Shown here one piece after another: positions 11,801 through 22,994 of a stretch of DNA of 64,000 nucleotides. The notes under the pieces are model-generated. The model had not been told where the DNA came from. It searched no databases and saw only the letters and a program-made list of their open reading frames with translations. Source of the DNA: Sphaerosporella brunnea (lineage: Eukaryota > Ascomycota > Pezizomycetes > Pezizales > Pyronemataceae); NCBI GenBank assembly GCA_008704415.1, contig VXIS01000026.1, positions 186,001-250,000 of the forward strand. Reading direction: 5' to 3'. Positions within the stretch are counted from its first letter, which is position 1. Every line of letters starts with the position of its first letter. Made by a program: the position numbers and the translations under genes.

Positions 11801-14800
11801 CAAAAGGCACCATCTATACAGGCGGAATAGACCCAACGAACAAAGCCAGGGTGTGTAAATTCCTCAGGTCCGAGGAGTTGAATAATTTGATAAGGCGTGG
11901 GGGCGCGCGTTGTGGAGGGTTTGAGCGCGACCCCAATCTAGTTGTTGCGATACCTGGCACAGCATAGTATCGAAAGGCGGCGACGAAAAGCGCAGTCCGG
12001 AGACCGAACGATTTCGCAGCCTTACTATGACCAATACATGCTTTTGGATTGCCAACGGGAACCTCTATTCGCACAATTGTCGTGCCCTTAATACCGGAGT
12101 GATCTTCCCGACTATTCAGGGAATACCTGTGTTTCCGTCATTTCTTGCGTGCGTCCAGTTCGAAATACGCGGACTTTGTGCTTTCAGGCCGACGGGGATG
12201 ATGCCGTTGGCTCCGACATGGAAAGAGAGGCATACGAACCTGATTTGCAAATTCACCGCCAACCAACGATCATCCTGGCGCTGCCATTCCGGCGACGCTT
12301 TCATCGACTCAAAGTTCGGCAAATTGTCACGACAAGGATTGTTGATATCTAAGCACCCATTTTGGTGCCTCACAAACGTGATCCCCGGCAATTGTTTGTT
12401 GATGACGACACCCTAGCAATGCCACAACGCAGAGTGTTCACATTAGTTAAATTCTCCGCCTGACAGGACGATACATAGGCTGATTCACACCTCCTTCAAC
12501 CTGAGTGCTGCTCTCACGGCCCCTGACTCCATCAATTACTAACGCTGTCCGAGCTAATCCACCCGTCGTGAAAGCCATCGATTCGGCTGAACGCCACCGA
12601 TTGCTCCCACACGATCCGTGCCTTTGTATCTCCAGTTTCAATCGGGAGGTTTTGTTTTCCCCGGAGATGTTGTGAGCACGACCACGTCTCCATCCGGAGC
12701 ATCCACCATGCGCTAGCATTACGCGTCTGGAATCACAGCAAGGACTGGTACAACACTGGAAGGACCGGCGGGAGCTCGCAGGCCGACGGGTGGGGGAGCG
12801 AGCGCCCACCTACAAACTTACTATACGGCTGGCGATATACGACCCCATACCCAAGATCTCGCGATATCAGTGGGTGCGCAGGTGCGGGTTTCAAAGCATT
12901 CCTACGCGCCAGTGGGAGTCTATTTCGATTGCAGAAGCGAAATCAGGTCTTTCTGGAGCAATAACATAGCATGGACGTGGAGCCGCACCCCACCCGCCGG
13001 CCGGAGAAAGTAAAAAACATCGCTGTCTGGAGAGTTGATACTGGCGAGCACCGCGTCCACGGACTGCCCAACGGCCGCGTGCAGGTTGCGACCGGTAATC
13101 GGCCGCCCAACTGGGTCTACATGGTCAGCACGGAAGGCTGGGGCTATGCCGGTGTTGCATCAGCATCGAGTGTGACAGCGACGAAGAGGCGCGGAGAAGT
13201 GCGAAGCTAATGACAACGAACGACACTGGCGATTGGTTTTTGCGAGTTTCAAATGCAGTAGATAGGCACTGGATGTGAGATCACCTGGGCTTCGAAGTCG
13301 CGGGTGAGGCCTTCGTATGGATGCCATGTGTGCAGCGAGCTCCACTGCTGGAATGATATACCTACGGCATGGATGGGGGCCGAGACCAGCTGCAGTCGGT
13401 GTCCGACCGCGCCGCAATGATCAGGCAGTGATACGCCACACGCGCAGTCCGCCCTACAATCAACCAACCTACCTACCATTCCCTTTGATGCGTTCCAGGC
13501 CTCGCCGCACGTGACACAGCGTCGCGTAGCCCGCAGGCCAGACTCTCATCAGAATGACGACCTCATGATGGGGTAATGGCTTCGACCCAGGTCTCACGGT
13601 TCGCACGACTAGTCGGGAGCAGAAACGACGCACCGGACTGGATTCCGGAGCCCAATTGCTGCCAACATCATTTCTTCCACTACATTGCGCCTCGTACTAC
13701 TAGTGGGCGATGCTGCGAAAAGGCGCACCGGACTTCGGAAGTTGATAAACTTGCGCTGTAAAATTGAATCCACGGTTGAACTGTAGTTGGGCGGACTGCA
13801 GCGTGGCAGTGGGGCGGCCGCGCTCCTCTCTTATTATCACATATCGACTACAATGAAGATTGGCAAAGTGCACAATGCATCTGGAGGTTGGGTATGTTGG
13901 GTGTGGATGCCGCCATCAGAAGGCGGTGTCGGAGCTTCCACACAATGGACGAACGCGGTACGGGTGAAGAAACTGCGGTGGCACAACCATCGGGAGCTGG
14001 CTATACCCGAAATCTTGCGCAGCGCGATCGCGTCACAGGGCCTCGTGGCAGGAGTTGCTGATTGCATCGCAGGACTGAACTGGCGCTGGGTTCGTCGAGG
14101 CATGCATGGCATAGTCCGAGGCGGAAAAGCTGCCAACCCTTGCCGAAGACCATCACAGCAGTTCACGATGTGGGCTGCCAGGTTATCGGGTCATGTCCAA
14201 GGATGGTCAGCTGCGTGGCGCGTTGTTCTGGCGCAGTTGCCTGCGAACCGGCATTGGTGGTAGTGGTGTAGTCACGGTGGTGGTCGTTGTGTTGGCGACG
14301 GTGAGGGCTGCGCTGTGATGATGCTGGTGATATAGCGCACAGAAACCAAGAAGATCTAGTTGTACCCGCAGCGGACCTGCACTGTGGGATGACACGAGGA
14401 ATGGCAATAGCCCGGCAACCGACGAAACTCGACGTTGTCACGCGTTGACGGCGCTGGCTGAATGCAGGCCTAAAACACCGACTAGTTATCAACAGATGAA
14501 ATGTTTCTGGGAGCAGCGGCCACTGACTGAAAACAACGCCGGCAAGCCGCAGCAGAGCCTACGTTTTATGAATCCGTTGCTGTGACGACCGGATCCGGGA
14601 CAGCAATCGCGGCGGTGTCTGGGGAATAACGGTTGATGTCATCGGCCAGATAGAGTGCAAAACGCCGGCCCTGAACGTTCAATGTTGTTTCTAGGGGGTA
14701 AATGACGTGTTTCCAGGGTACCAATCACGGATGGCATGCTGAATGGTCGGTAGACCCCCTGGATCTCTGCGTGTAGCATCGACGGTTCGATATGGGTAAC

Positions 14801-15509
14801 GTGAAAATATCGTGCATGTCAGTAAATGGTAAACCTGACGGCCTCCTGTAGAGTGCAGCATACCTGACAGAGCAACTTTCACCACGGTACGGAGTGTTCG
14901 AATTGGACGTAGTCATGCACATTTGGCGAACGATCTTCGAATGGTGGGCATGGGTTGCGTGCGGGTGGGCGGGGGGTGAGACGGTAACTTATTTCGTCAT
15001 CGCAGTCCAAAGGTATGCGATTGCAGCCTGCAGCGGCCGACGTTGACTGCTCAGGAAGGCCGCGGATATATACGTTTTGCAAATCCGCTTATCATCGGCG
15101 ATAAAAATGGTAGCATCTGAAGCGAACTCCACAGCGTTCAAGATTGAAGTAGTCCGATCCACACCACTTTGCGAGCTGGTCTCGGCGTTGGGGTTCGCGC
15201 GTCGCATTGCGCTGGTAAGTTTGGCGGCACTCACGCCTAACCATCGGAGAGGAAGGATAAGAGAGGAAGCAAGAGCTTAACCTACACGACCCACCACCGG
15301 TGCGAGGGCTTGTCCGGCAGAGTCTATCGGGCGATGTGCGCGAACAGAAACCCACTAAATTTTGCGGATGAACTCTAATATCTATATGGCCTCACTTTGA
15401 AGAAGGTTATCAGACGTCAAACTCCACTCCGGCGGCAGGAATATCCGCAGTGCAATACGCGGTGTGGCCTTGCCGGGGCGGGATGAATAGTTTGCAAGGA
15501 CGAGCAATA
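8807..15509. other. Long stretch without a supportable gene
   Basis: Many short frames exist. A few are gene-like in composition, such as 12,971-13,210 (ATG start, 79 codons, MDVEPHPTRRPEKVK), but none has a recognisable domain, splice support or promoter. Near 9690-9720 an 18-bp phrase (GAGTTTGAGCCCTT) is tandemly repeated once. No TIR element or LINE motif was found. Confidence 0.4.
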
Positions 15510-15605
15510 GAGAGTTTGCGATTTGCGTCTAGACGCAAAAATCAGGCGGTGACCCGAAGCCTTGGCCAGCTTAAATTTGCGTCTGGATGCAAATCGCAAA
15601 CTCTG
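15510..15605. mobile_element. Small foldback element (MITE) with TA flanks
   Basis: The ends are inverted repeats of about 29 bp. The left begins GAGAGTTTGCGATTTGCGTC and the right, read inverted, begins CAGAGTTTGCGATTTGCATC. Only about 36 bp separate the arms. Both ends abut the dinucleotide TA (AATA on the left, TAAT on the right), as expected for a Tc1-mariner-type target duplication. It has no coding capacity and would form a strong hairpin. Confidence 0.6.
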
Positions 15606-16404
15606 TAATACCCAACGGGTCAAAAGGCGGTTGGCACTGGGATGCACACGGATGGCCTGGCCGCGCCGTGCATTCGTGTCACCGCTCCCAGCTATCTCCT
15701 TGTGTCACTCAATACGACAGGGCATTGGTTTTCATAGCCAAAAACAGATACCGCTTGGACGAGCCCTCGGCGACGGAGCTCGGAATGGCGAGAGATGTTT
15801 ATATATCAAAGTCAAGAAAAGATTGGCGGCGGTGACAACGAGATCCCGTGGGTTAACCAGGGCTCAGACGCGAATTGGAAACTTTAGGGGTTTCCCGTTT
15901 CGCGATCATGAACCTTTCCGCTGATGTCCCAAGTTTGCATTGCGCCTGTTCGGAGTTACGACTCAAAGCGTATTGTCCCGGGATTGACGCAATTTCGCCG
16001 GCGGTCGGAACGAGTTGCTTGGACAGTCGTAGTCAGTAAAACGTTAAACAGTGTGGTCACATCCAGGCCGAGGTGACACTATGAGCGCTCGCTCTTCCCC
16101 AGCCTCCCTCAGTTTTTATGTAGAAGCCAGGACACGGTGAACGATGAGATCCGCAATCAGCCCACAAATAGACGTCGGGCTGAGCGGTCTGCGCCTCGTA
16201 TCCAGGGTCTTCGTCTCATTGACGTCTGTATGACTTTGCAGGTAGCGTGTTCCCACTCGACCTGCGGTCGAGACACTCCTCATCCGGATCTCATGCCCGC
16301 TTAACTGTATGTGTCCGCATACTTCGGCACCGGCGAAATTGCCCTATTACCGGGAGAATACCGTATCAGCGATGATATAGGCATATGCTATTGTTAAAGC
16401 GTCA
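15606..16404. other. No recognisable feature
   Basis: There are only short overlapping open frames (longest 120 codons at 15,562-15,924, no motif). I see no repeat or RNA gene. Confidence 0.4.
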
Positions 16405-16752
16405 TCAATAAGCTCGGATGGTTTGCCTAGGTCGTTCTTTTTGCCAAACGCTGTCGAACGAATTGGATGTTGTTTCGTACTCGTCGTCGTCATATCCCTT
16501 CAAGGGCTCCACCAGAATCGACTCTACTCGCAACTTAAAATTCGCGTCCTGATGCTTCCGCGTTCGTCTTATCTTGTCAAGAAAGATATATAAACCACCA
16601 CGGCGCCCACACAGAAATGATCGTATCCAGCGACCAATCCCCCCAGTTATCCCCACTTCACTCGGCAACACTGCGTCTGCGACGTCCATCATTCCACACA
16701 ATTTCTGGGCTGCGGTAGCTTCACGGAGTGAGGTGCACTTTGTACTGCCCAT
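16405..16752 (-). CDS. Hypothetical protein, 115 aa
   Basis: The frame opens at an ATG (16,752) preceded by a purine (GGACAAATG) and encodes MGSTKCTSLREATAAQKLCG onward. A basic middle (GRRGGLYIFLDKIRRTRK) is followed by an acidic, polar end (GYDDDEYETTSNSFDSVWQ). I recognise no family. The shift from basic to acidic blocks is more protein-like than the surrounding chance frames, but there is no independent support. It could be an exon of a longer gene with the frame at 16,929-17,435. Confidence 0.3.
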   Translation of the reverse strand: MGSTKCTSLREATAAQKLCGMMDVADAVLPSEVGITGGIGRWIRSFLCGRRGGLYIFLDKIRRTRKHQDANFKLRVESILVEPLKGYDDDEYETTSNSFDSVWQKERPRQTIRAY

Positions 16753-16928
16753 TTGTCCGCTACGTCACCATGGCCTACGTGCGAGCGTCAGGTGCATAGG
16801 GCGCAACGCTCATACGAGCACAGGAACAGCGACCGGCGGAAATCCCGATATCGTGGTTCCCTTACCGACGGGGTGACAACAATGGGGATTCGCCAAATCC
16901 ATTGAGTCAACCATGTTTCCCCCAAATA

Positions 16929-17435
16929 CTATCGTTCCAGTATGGGCCTGTGCATGAGGTCACTCCAAATTGAGTGCGTTATTCGTCCGTGAACACAGTG
17001 CACGTAGTTCGCTGTCATGGCGCTTCGATAGTGTTCTCTACTGATCGCACCAGCTGTCGAATCTTTGGATGCCGCCGTCGACGCCGTCTCTCCAGATGCG
17101 TCAGCGACACCATGTTGGCGCATCCGCCTTATCTCGAGGAGAAGGCGGTTTTTCAAATTTCCGATTGCTATTTGTGTCTTCCCTCCGTTTGCGTTCGACG
17201 CGCTCCTTTCGACTGATGGTTGAGTTGATGTAGTTTTGTGTGGGTTTAATGTCTGGATTTCCCGGTTTTGACAGACGATGCTCCCTGCCATCGCAGTGGT
17301 ATTGCATTCCTTGATCGTGTCTTGGTTATTTAATGTCGCGACAGATCGTGTACCAAGGAGAGAGCACAGACGACGAGGCTCAGCTCCGTGCAAAACGGGA
17401 AAAAAAACCACCAACAACGCAACTCGGCGATACAT
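16929..17435 (-). CDS. Hypothetical protein with signal-peptide-like N-terminus, 168 aa
   Basis: The ATG at 17,435 starts MYRRVALLVVFFPVLHGAEP: a short basic n-region, a hydrophobic core of about 11 residues and a small-residue site (HGA) before EP, as in a secretory signal peptide. The rest is polar and Ser/Thr/Asn-rich, with an NTT glycosylation-type sequon near residue 45 and Cys spread thinly. I recognise no family. A secreted product would fit but is an inference from the N-terminus only. Genuine coding is uncertain because no homologue can be checked here. Confidence 0.35.
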   Translation of the reverse strand: MYRRVALLVVFFPVLHGAEPRRLCSLLGTRSVATLNNQDTIKECNTTAMAGSIVCQNREIQTLNPHKTTSTQPSVERSASNANGGKTQIAIGNLKNRLLLEIRRMRQHGVADASGETASTAASKDSTAGAISREHYRSAMTANYVHCVHGRITHSIWSDLMHRPILER

Positions 17436-17594
17436 TGCTCGGTATCACAGGAGGGCTTTTTTCCTTCGCATAACATTGCTTTTCCCATGTACTGACGCGC
17501 CTTCAGAATTATTCTCGCACAACAATCGCCGACTGTGACAGATCCACTCGTTTTTGCCACTGCCGTCGTCACGCAATGGGATCACCCTCGGGGC

Positions 17595-17861
17595 TCATGG
17601 TGCCTGTTGATCTTCCTCGGAATTCAGATCCTCGCCTGAGAAAAATTTATATACAACGGCGGCTAGGCATACACGTCGCCACGCCGCTGCCGGCACGCTG
17701 AGCAGGAAAGACTTTTTTCCCGCATTTCTGCCCGCTCCGGCGCTTTCGCCGCTCCCGAATGAAGGCACGGTATTCTCGACAGCGCTGGACAAAGCATCAA
17801 CCAAGATCCAGAGCCGCAGATTTGCGTGCTTCCCATCATCGCTATCTATTCCCTTCAGCAA
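17595..17861 (-). CDS. Weak ORF, possible C-terminal exon
   Basis: This is an open frame of 88 codons without an ATG at its start. It encodes LLSVPAAAWRRVCLAAVVYK and then an acidic end, GEDLNSEEDQQAP. Composition and acidic tail are gene-like. There is no recognised domain, and a TATA-like run (TATATAA on the minus strand near 17,650) lies inside the frame. Possibly a terminal exon, possibly chance. Confidence 0.15.
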   Translation of the reverse strand: MLKGIDSDDGKHANLRLWILVDALSSAVENTVPSFGSGESAGAGRNAGKKSFLLSVPAAAWRRVCLAAVVYKFFSGEDLNSEEDQQAP

Positions 17862-18191
17862 AGATCCCGCATTGAGGCCTCAGGGCATTGCTGGGTGTCC
17901 GCGCGAACAAAGACCCACACCCGGATCTCGAATATGTGCCATTTTCAACGCATCGCCGGCGGTGCACAGCAACCGGGGTTTGACTGATGTTCGCAATTCC
18001 GGAAGACGCTACGAACCCACATTTTTTCCGCCGGTCACCGATACACGCGCATCAGTGTCGCTGGCGCAATATTCCCACATCAACCGAGACTTGGCTGCGC
18101 CTCTCCGACATGCACCGTTTACTGAGGCACAGCTCCGCATCCAGTAATCCTGACATTCCCCGCCATCTCTCCCAACGCTGCGTCTCCACCA

Positions 18192-18646
18192 CAGTGTTCT
18201 CAACAGCCAGCCAGCCCGGCCGGCTGCGTTGGGCGGATTTGGGCCTCTCAAAAAGCCCGGCTGGCTGTTTCGGCTGATCAAAAAGCCCGCCCGGCTGTTT
18301 GGGCTGCAGCCCACAATGACAACAAATACGACCACCGTGATGTAAACTACTGCTATGAAATGAAAAGTACATAAACATGTTCGCCGTGTAAAACGATGAC
18401 TAGGAGGAGATCACTAGAGAGAAGTTTAGTATATCATCACAGATCCTGAAAAGTTTATTGACGCCGATTGAACCCCGCCACTTGCAGTGGCCGGTCTTCA
18501 CCGGAGATCACTCAGAGCTCTGGCAGCCGGGCTCGCCCGAAAGCAGGCTGGGCCGTTTGGGCTGATGCAAAAAGCCCGCCGGGCTGGCTGCTTAAAGCAG
18601 CCGGCCCAGCCCGCCCGGCTGTTTGGGCTGGCTACTGAGAACACTG
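18192..18646. mobile_element. Non-autonomous hAT element, 455 bp, perfect 8-bp TSD
   Basis: The left end reads CAGTGTTCTCAACAGCCAGC and the right end, inverted, CAGTGTTCTCAGTAGCCAGC; 19 of the first 21 positions agree. The element is flanked by identical 8-bp direct repeats, CTCCACCA (18,184-18,191 and 18,647-18,654). An 8-bp duplication with CAGTG-type ends is diagnostic of hAT transposons. Both subterminal regions carry repeated GCCCGGCTGGCTGTTTGGGC-like blocks, probably transposase-binding sites. No transposase is encoded, so movement would need a source elsewhere. Confidence 0.9.
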
Positions 18647-19260
18647 CTCCACCATGCTGTCTACCTCCGTCTCCCAAAGCCTCTATTCCACGTCGCCCAT
18701 CCTCCGTCTCCATTGCCAGGATGGTTCGCACAGCCAGGTTACCATCAAGCAAGCCACTCGTTCACGCACAATCCCGATCGCGCCGTCGGGGATGCCTCCC
18801 ACAAAGAACCGCCGGCTATCGCTGGACACTCTCATCCGCCTTGGGAGTCTATTCTTTTCGTCATGGTACACGCATTATGCCCCCGATGGCACGAGACGGC
18901 GTCCATATAACGCCAACCGTTGAACTCCCACCTCTGCAGGGCACAATGGGTTGCAACCCTGCCGTCCTGACTGTATTCGCGCTTAAAAACAGTGATCGCG
19001 GATATGCCGCTGAGTGTCCCATTGTTGTGAACCTGGACTCACAGCAGCCCCTACATGCTTCCAACTGTTGTGGGCCAACACCATCCACGATGAGGCTGTC
19101 TCTGGTCACTGTTCAGTGTCCGTGCGTCTGTTTCAATCGCCGCATCCCTTATAGAGTACGGCAGCATGCAACCGCGTACGGCAGAGGGGCACCGCCTCCC
19201 CGGGTTCTCCCGGGCACCATGAGACTGCTGTAGTTAGGCTTCAGACTCCCTTGGAATCCC
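18647..19260. other. GC-rich sequence, competing ORFs on both strands
   Basis: A plus frame of 248 codons (18,487-19,233) begins inside the hAT element and runs out of it, so it cannot be one native gene. Minus frames of 62-84 codons overlap it. High GC lowers stop frequency here, and no motif favours any frame. Confidence 0.35.
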
Positions 19261-19977
19261 ATGGCCTCCGTCCCGCCGGCCCGTAGCCATACCCTCACCG
19301 ACCTATTCCCGGTGCCTACAACCATCCTCTCACCGCGTGCGCTCAGCTTACCGGTCCTTGAGGAACTATTGCCACTTCACGCCAAGCGCCATTTCTTAGT
19401 ACAAATTTTGCGGTGGACAATAGGGAGCTCATTGTTCAGAGAAACACCATGCTCCGTCGCGGTTGTAACTACCTTCAGCCGCCCCCGCCCCCCCACACGC
19501 ACCCGTGCCACATGCCCAACCCCACCCCAGCCAGCACCCGAGCACCGAACGTACCCGTATGTCCTCGCAGCCTCCCCTTCCGCCCGCCTGGTGGCTCCCT
19601 GCCCCCCGCAGACATGCGCTGCGCAACAACACATTTCAAGGCACGTGGACATCTTCGGGCGCAGGTCCCGGGCTCCGTCGGTGGGGGTGTTTCCACGAAT
19701 ACAAGGGCGAGCCAGAGCGAAAGGTAAGCAAACGCGCCATGTGACCGAGCCCGTACGACGGCGAAACAGACGCAACCAGCTCGACGGCGTATCGAGGAGA
19801 CGACGGCCACATGCGCCATTGTCTGATGGAGTCGGCGACTGGGACCTTCGTCATGTGTCGGTATCGGAAAACATCGGGGGAGACGTAGCGCATCTAAACC
19901 GCCATCACATAGCGAGGTTACCCACATCGATTGGCCCGAGTTACGGCCGGCGTACAATGGGGCACGGAACGGGCTGA
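19261..19977 (+). CDS. Long unassigned ORF, 238 aa
   Basis: The frame opens at ATG (CCCATGGCC, a good start context) and runs 238 codons: a hydrophobic-to-neutral first third, a Pro/Thr/Arg-rich middle (SRPRPPTRTRATCPTPP) and an Arg-rich end. Several opposite-strand frames of 130-160 codons overlap it, which argues that GC-rich, C-run composition keeps frames open. No domain is recognised. It is listed because of its length and ATG only. Confidence 0.2.
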   Translation: MASVPPARSHTLTDLFPVPTTILSPRALSLPVLEELLPLHAKRHFLVQILRWTIGSSLFRETPCSVAVVTTFSRPRPPTRTRATCPTPPQPAPEHRTYPYVLAASPSARLVAPCPPQTCAAQQHISRHVDIFGRRSRAPSVGVFPRIQGRARAKGKQTRHVTEPVRRRNRRNQLDGVSRRRRPHAPLSDGVGDWDLRHVSVSENIGGDVAHLNRHHIARLPTSIGPSYGRRTMGHGTG

Positions 19978-22820
19978 GGTATTGTATATCAACGAAGAAG
20001 GGTAATATGCTCCGGCGCAGTAGGCCTGGATCGTTCTCGTTGTCGCCGGAGTCTTTGGGTTGCTGTTTGCGCCCAAGGAGTGACCGTAGAACTGCTTGAT
20101 CCGAGACTTTTTGATGATCCGCTCGATTGCTTTACCCATAGGGCGGCTTACACTCACGGCCGAAGTTGGTGGTCGGTAGCATGCCAGGCGGTACTCGGAG
20201 TTGTTGAGCAGTACTCAACCGCCGCCGACGAGACGGATATCGACTCCTAGGGACGTGTACGCTGCGTGTCTTTGCTTTGCGGGGCCAACCGGGAAGCATG
20301 ATCCGAGCAGCTCGTGGCCGCACTTGCCGGTGTGGCCCCAGCAGCAGCGGAAGTGTAATTGCATGTTTTTCGACGCGTCGTCTTTGTTTAGCAGAGGCTC
20401 CAGGCCGCGGTTGGTGGTGGGCGTATTGGGAGCGGCTTTCAAGCGTGCTTTGAGCACTTTACGTGATGGCTGTGAGAGTTGGTTCGTTCCGAGTGCTCCC
20501 CGCCGGGCTCAACGTCGTCGCCAAGGTTAACTATCTACAAGCCAGCCAGGGCGAGGGTAAGCCTGGGTGGTAGGCAGTGTTCACGCCTCTGTTGCTCGGA
20601 GGCTGGTTTTCTTCTGCCGCCTCTACCCTCCCACTGTCGCCTGCTGTTTTTGACAGTTTCTGGCTGCGGCATAGTTCAGTTAAACCCTTGCCCTTACGCT
20701 GAGAATATGCAATTTAGGCAGCACACGGCTTACAGCCACCTGAACGGCAACCCGGATGCCCGATTGGTTCATTTTGGATCCTACACGTTTGTAGCCCTGG
20801 CATCGCAAAGTATTCGCTGCGGCCCTCCAAGAGTTTCCGTCAATGTTGGATGGATAACAGTGATGGTTGTGTGAGAGGGTAGGTCCACACCAACCGTGCT
20901 TCGTGTTCAATTTCATGACCAGTAAAAATACGAAGCGCCGATACTGCGATGATAAAACAATCGCAGATTCTTGACCATCTAAGGAATCAGCCAAGACGCA
21001 TGAATTTCGACAGTTGAACGGGTTTGTGAAATTTGCCCGGTAGCATCGCTGTCTGTGGTAACAACGGGACTAGGTCATACAACCACGGCAGTCAAAAGGG
21101 TAAGATTAGTCATTGATTCATCATCTCAATCAATGTCGCTCGCTCACGGATGCTCTAACAATGTCGGCTGCTGTTCTCTCCTGTATTCCATGCACGCTCC
21201 GTTGGTCTCGAAGAGGGTTCAAAACATTTCAATTGCGGAGTACGCCGCAGACACGGTTGCCCTCACATTCCTACAGACACAATCGACGATCATCCTACTC
21301 CTGTCATAATATCCCACCCCCGCCCCCCCAATACACCCCCTCTTGGTCAAAGCAGCGCGCGATGCCAGCGAACCGTTTTCCAGACCTGCTGGAATGTACC
21401 CGACCTTGCGCCTTATCAAGCACTCGCCACGCGCATAATTACGACGCCAGGTCCCCTCGAGCCAGCGCGCAGACAACGTTTTCTCTCAGATATATATGTC
21501 ACCGGCAACCTATTGACGCCCGCATATCAAGTTCGCGCCTGAGGCTGATATTCGATGCTTCGTACACTCTGAGATGCGGCACACCTACCGGAACACTCGC
21601 CGCTGTTCGAGTGTAACGTTTTTGTTGACCGTTATGATCAAACTCGATCAGCCTGCTACCTCAAAGCGGCCGGTGTGCAATTCATCTTCATTTGTGATGT
21701 CCTGCAATTACGCGCCTATGATATGCCACTATCGCATCATCATGAACTCGCGTTTTCCAAATCTACCTATGCTTCACTGAGTGGCTGATGAATCAATCAC
21801 CGCACAGCGAGTGGGCAATTCCAAGCGTCTGCTCACACGGTGGGTAAGGATTCCACCGATACTGCGCACCGGACCGGGCCCAGCGACGTTTTCAGTATCC
21901 AAGAATCGATGGCGTCTGCAGCCTGCACTGCGGTTCCGCTTCGTACCGCGGTTGACAACACCGAATCGTCACATCGCGTGGGTCTTGAATCTGCAAATCC
22001 GCCGTTGAGGTTGCCTGCTCGTTGTATCCCTTCAGCCTGCACATACAGCTCAGCTACGCCAACGACCGATGGCTACTCCATGGGCCTGACTCTGTCGCAA
22101 AGCAACATGTTCAGATGCTCCAATTTGGAATGCTTGACCTGCATCCCGGTGATTCCCGACACCGTATGGTGAGTCCAAATACGGGAAGCCGAATAATACC
22201 AGACCACAGTGGTCATAACTCATCTTTCCTGGAGCGCGAAGCGGGATCCTACGCTTCGCGAGTTGGTCACTTCGCCGGCAAGCAAGTGATGATAGGAGTC
22301 CGCTGATGTGGCAGGCTCCGTTGGAACCGGTAACCTGACGCGGGAGGTGGAATCCCTTACAGCATACAACTAACCCGGGCAAGATAGCCTGCCAGGATGC
22401 GATTGTGCAGCTGGCCATCTCGACACCATCTGCTGGACCTGTACATCCAAGCACCGACAGCCACATCGTCGCCCGGCCTGGTTGCAAGGTGTGCTTCCGG
22501 AGAGTGTCTTTACATCATTCCATGCCCGTCTTCACCAACCTGCGAGCTGCATGTAGAGTTGCGCGCACACATTCTTGCAGGGCTCAAACATTCCAACAGC
22601 CTTCAGCGTGTACATGGTTGACACGCTTGATTGCACGCGAATATGTCATCGTCCTTCTTCCGGTCCAGCAACTGCTGACCACGGGGAACCCATATCAACT
22701 GTTGACATGCATCAATCATCATTGGGGGTTGGAGGAGTCCCAAAAGTGTGATGTTACTCCTTGTGGGGCTGCATGCGGGAATTGTGTTGTGGCGGCGGGC
22801 GGTTACATGACGCTCGTCTA
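19978..22820. other. No recognisable feature
   Basis: Short frames only, none with a domain. A C-run (CCCCGCCCCCCC at about 21,320) and a perfect hairpin pair, GCGAAGCG...CGCTTCGC near 22,240, stand out but fit no known feature. Confidence 0.4.
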
Positions 22821-22873
22821 GGGATGCGCTGCACTTTCAACCTGCACCTGGGCTAGTGTGGAGTTGCCTGGCG
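22821..22873. repeat. Decayed TIR of a Tc1-mariner-type element
   Basis: This segment reads GCACTTTCAACCTGCACCTG followed by GGCTAGTGTGGAGTTGCC. It aligns without gaps to the left TIR of the intact transposon at 45,388 (CACTTTAAACCTGGACCT, GCTAGTTTGGAGTTACC) at most positions. It lies directly downstream of the dead minus-strand transposase and marks that element's 3' end. Confidence 0.65.
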
Positions 22874-22994
22874 GCATGTGAGTGATTCAGCGCGATTCTG
22901 CATCGAGAAGGCATTTTGTATAGAGTAAGCTTGCAACCGCCACAAAAATTCCTCTAAAAATGCATCACAGTTCAACGCATTTTGAGATAGCTTA

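Noticed and set aside
18487..19233. 248-codon plus-strand frame.
   Set aside because: It begins inside the hAT element and continues into host sequence; GC-rich composition explains its length.
22234..22262. Hairpin GCGAAGCG...CGCTTCGC as a terminator or MITE.
   Set aside because: Isolated, with an 8-bp stem, no flanking duplication and no adjoining gene.
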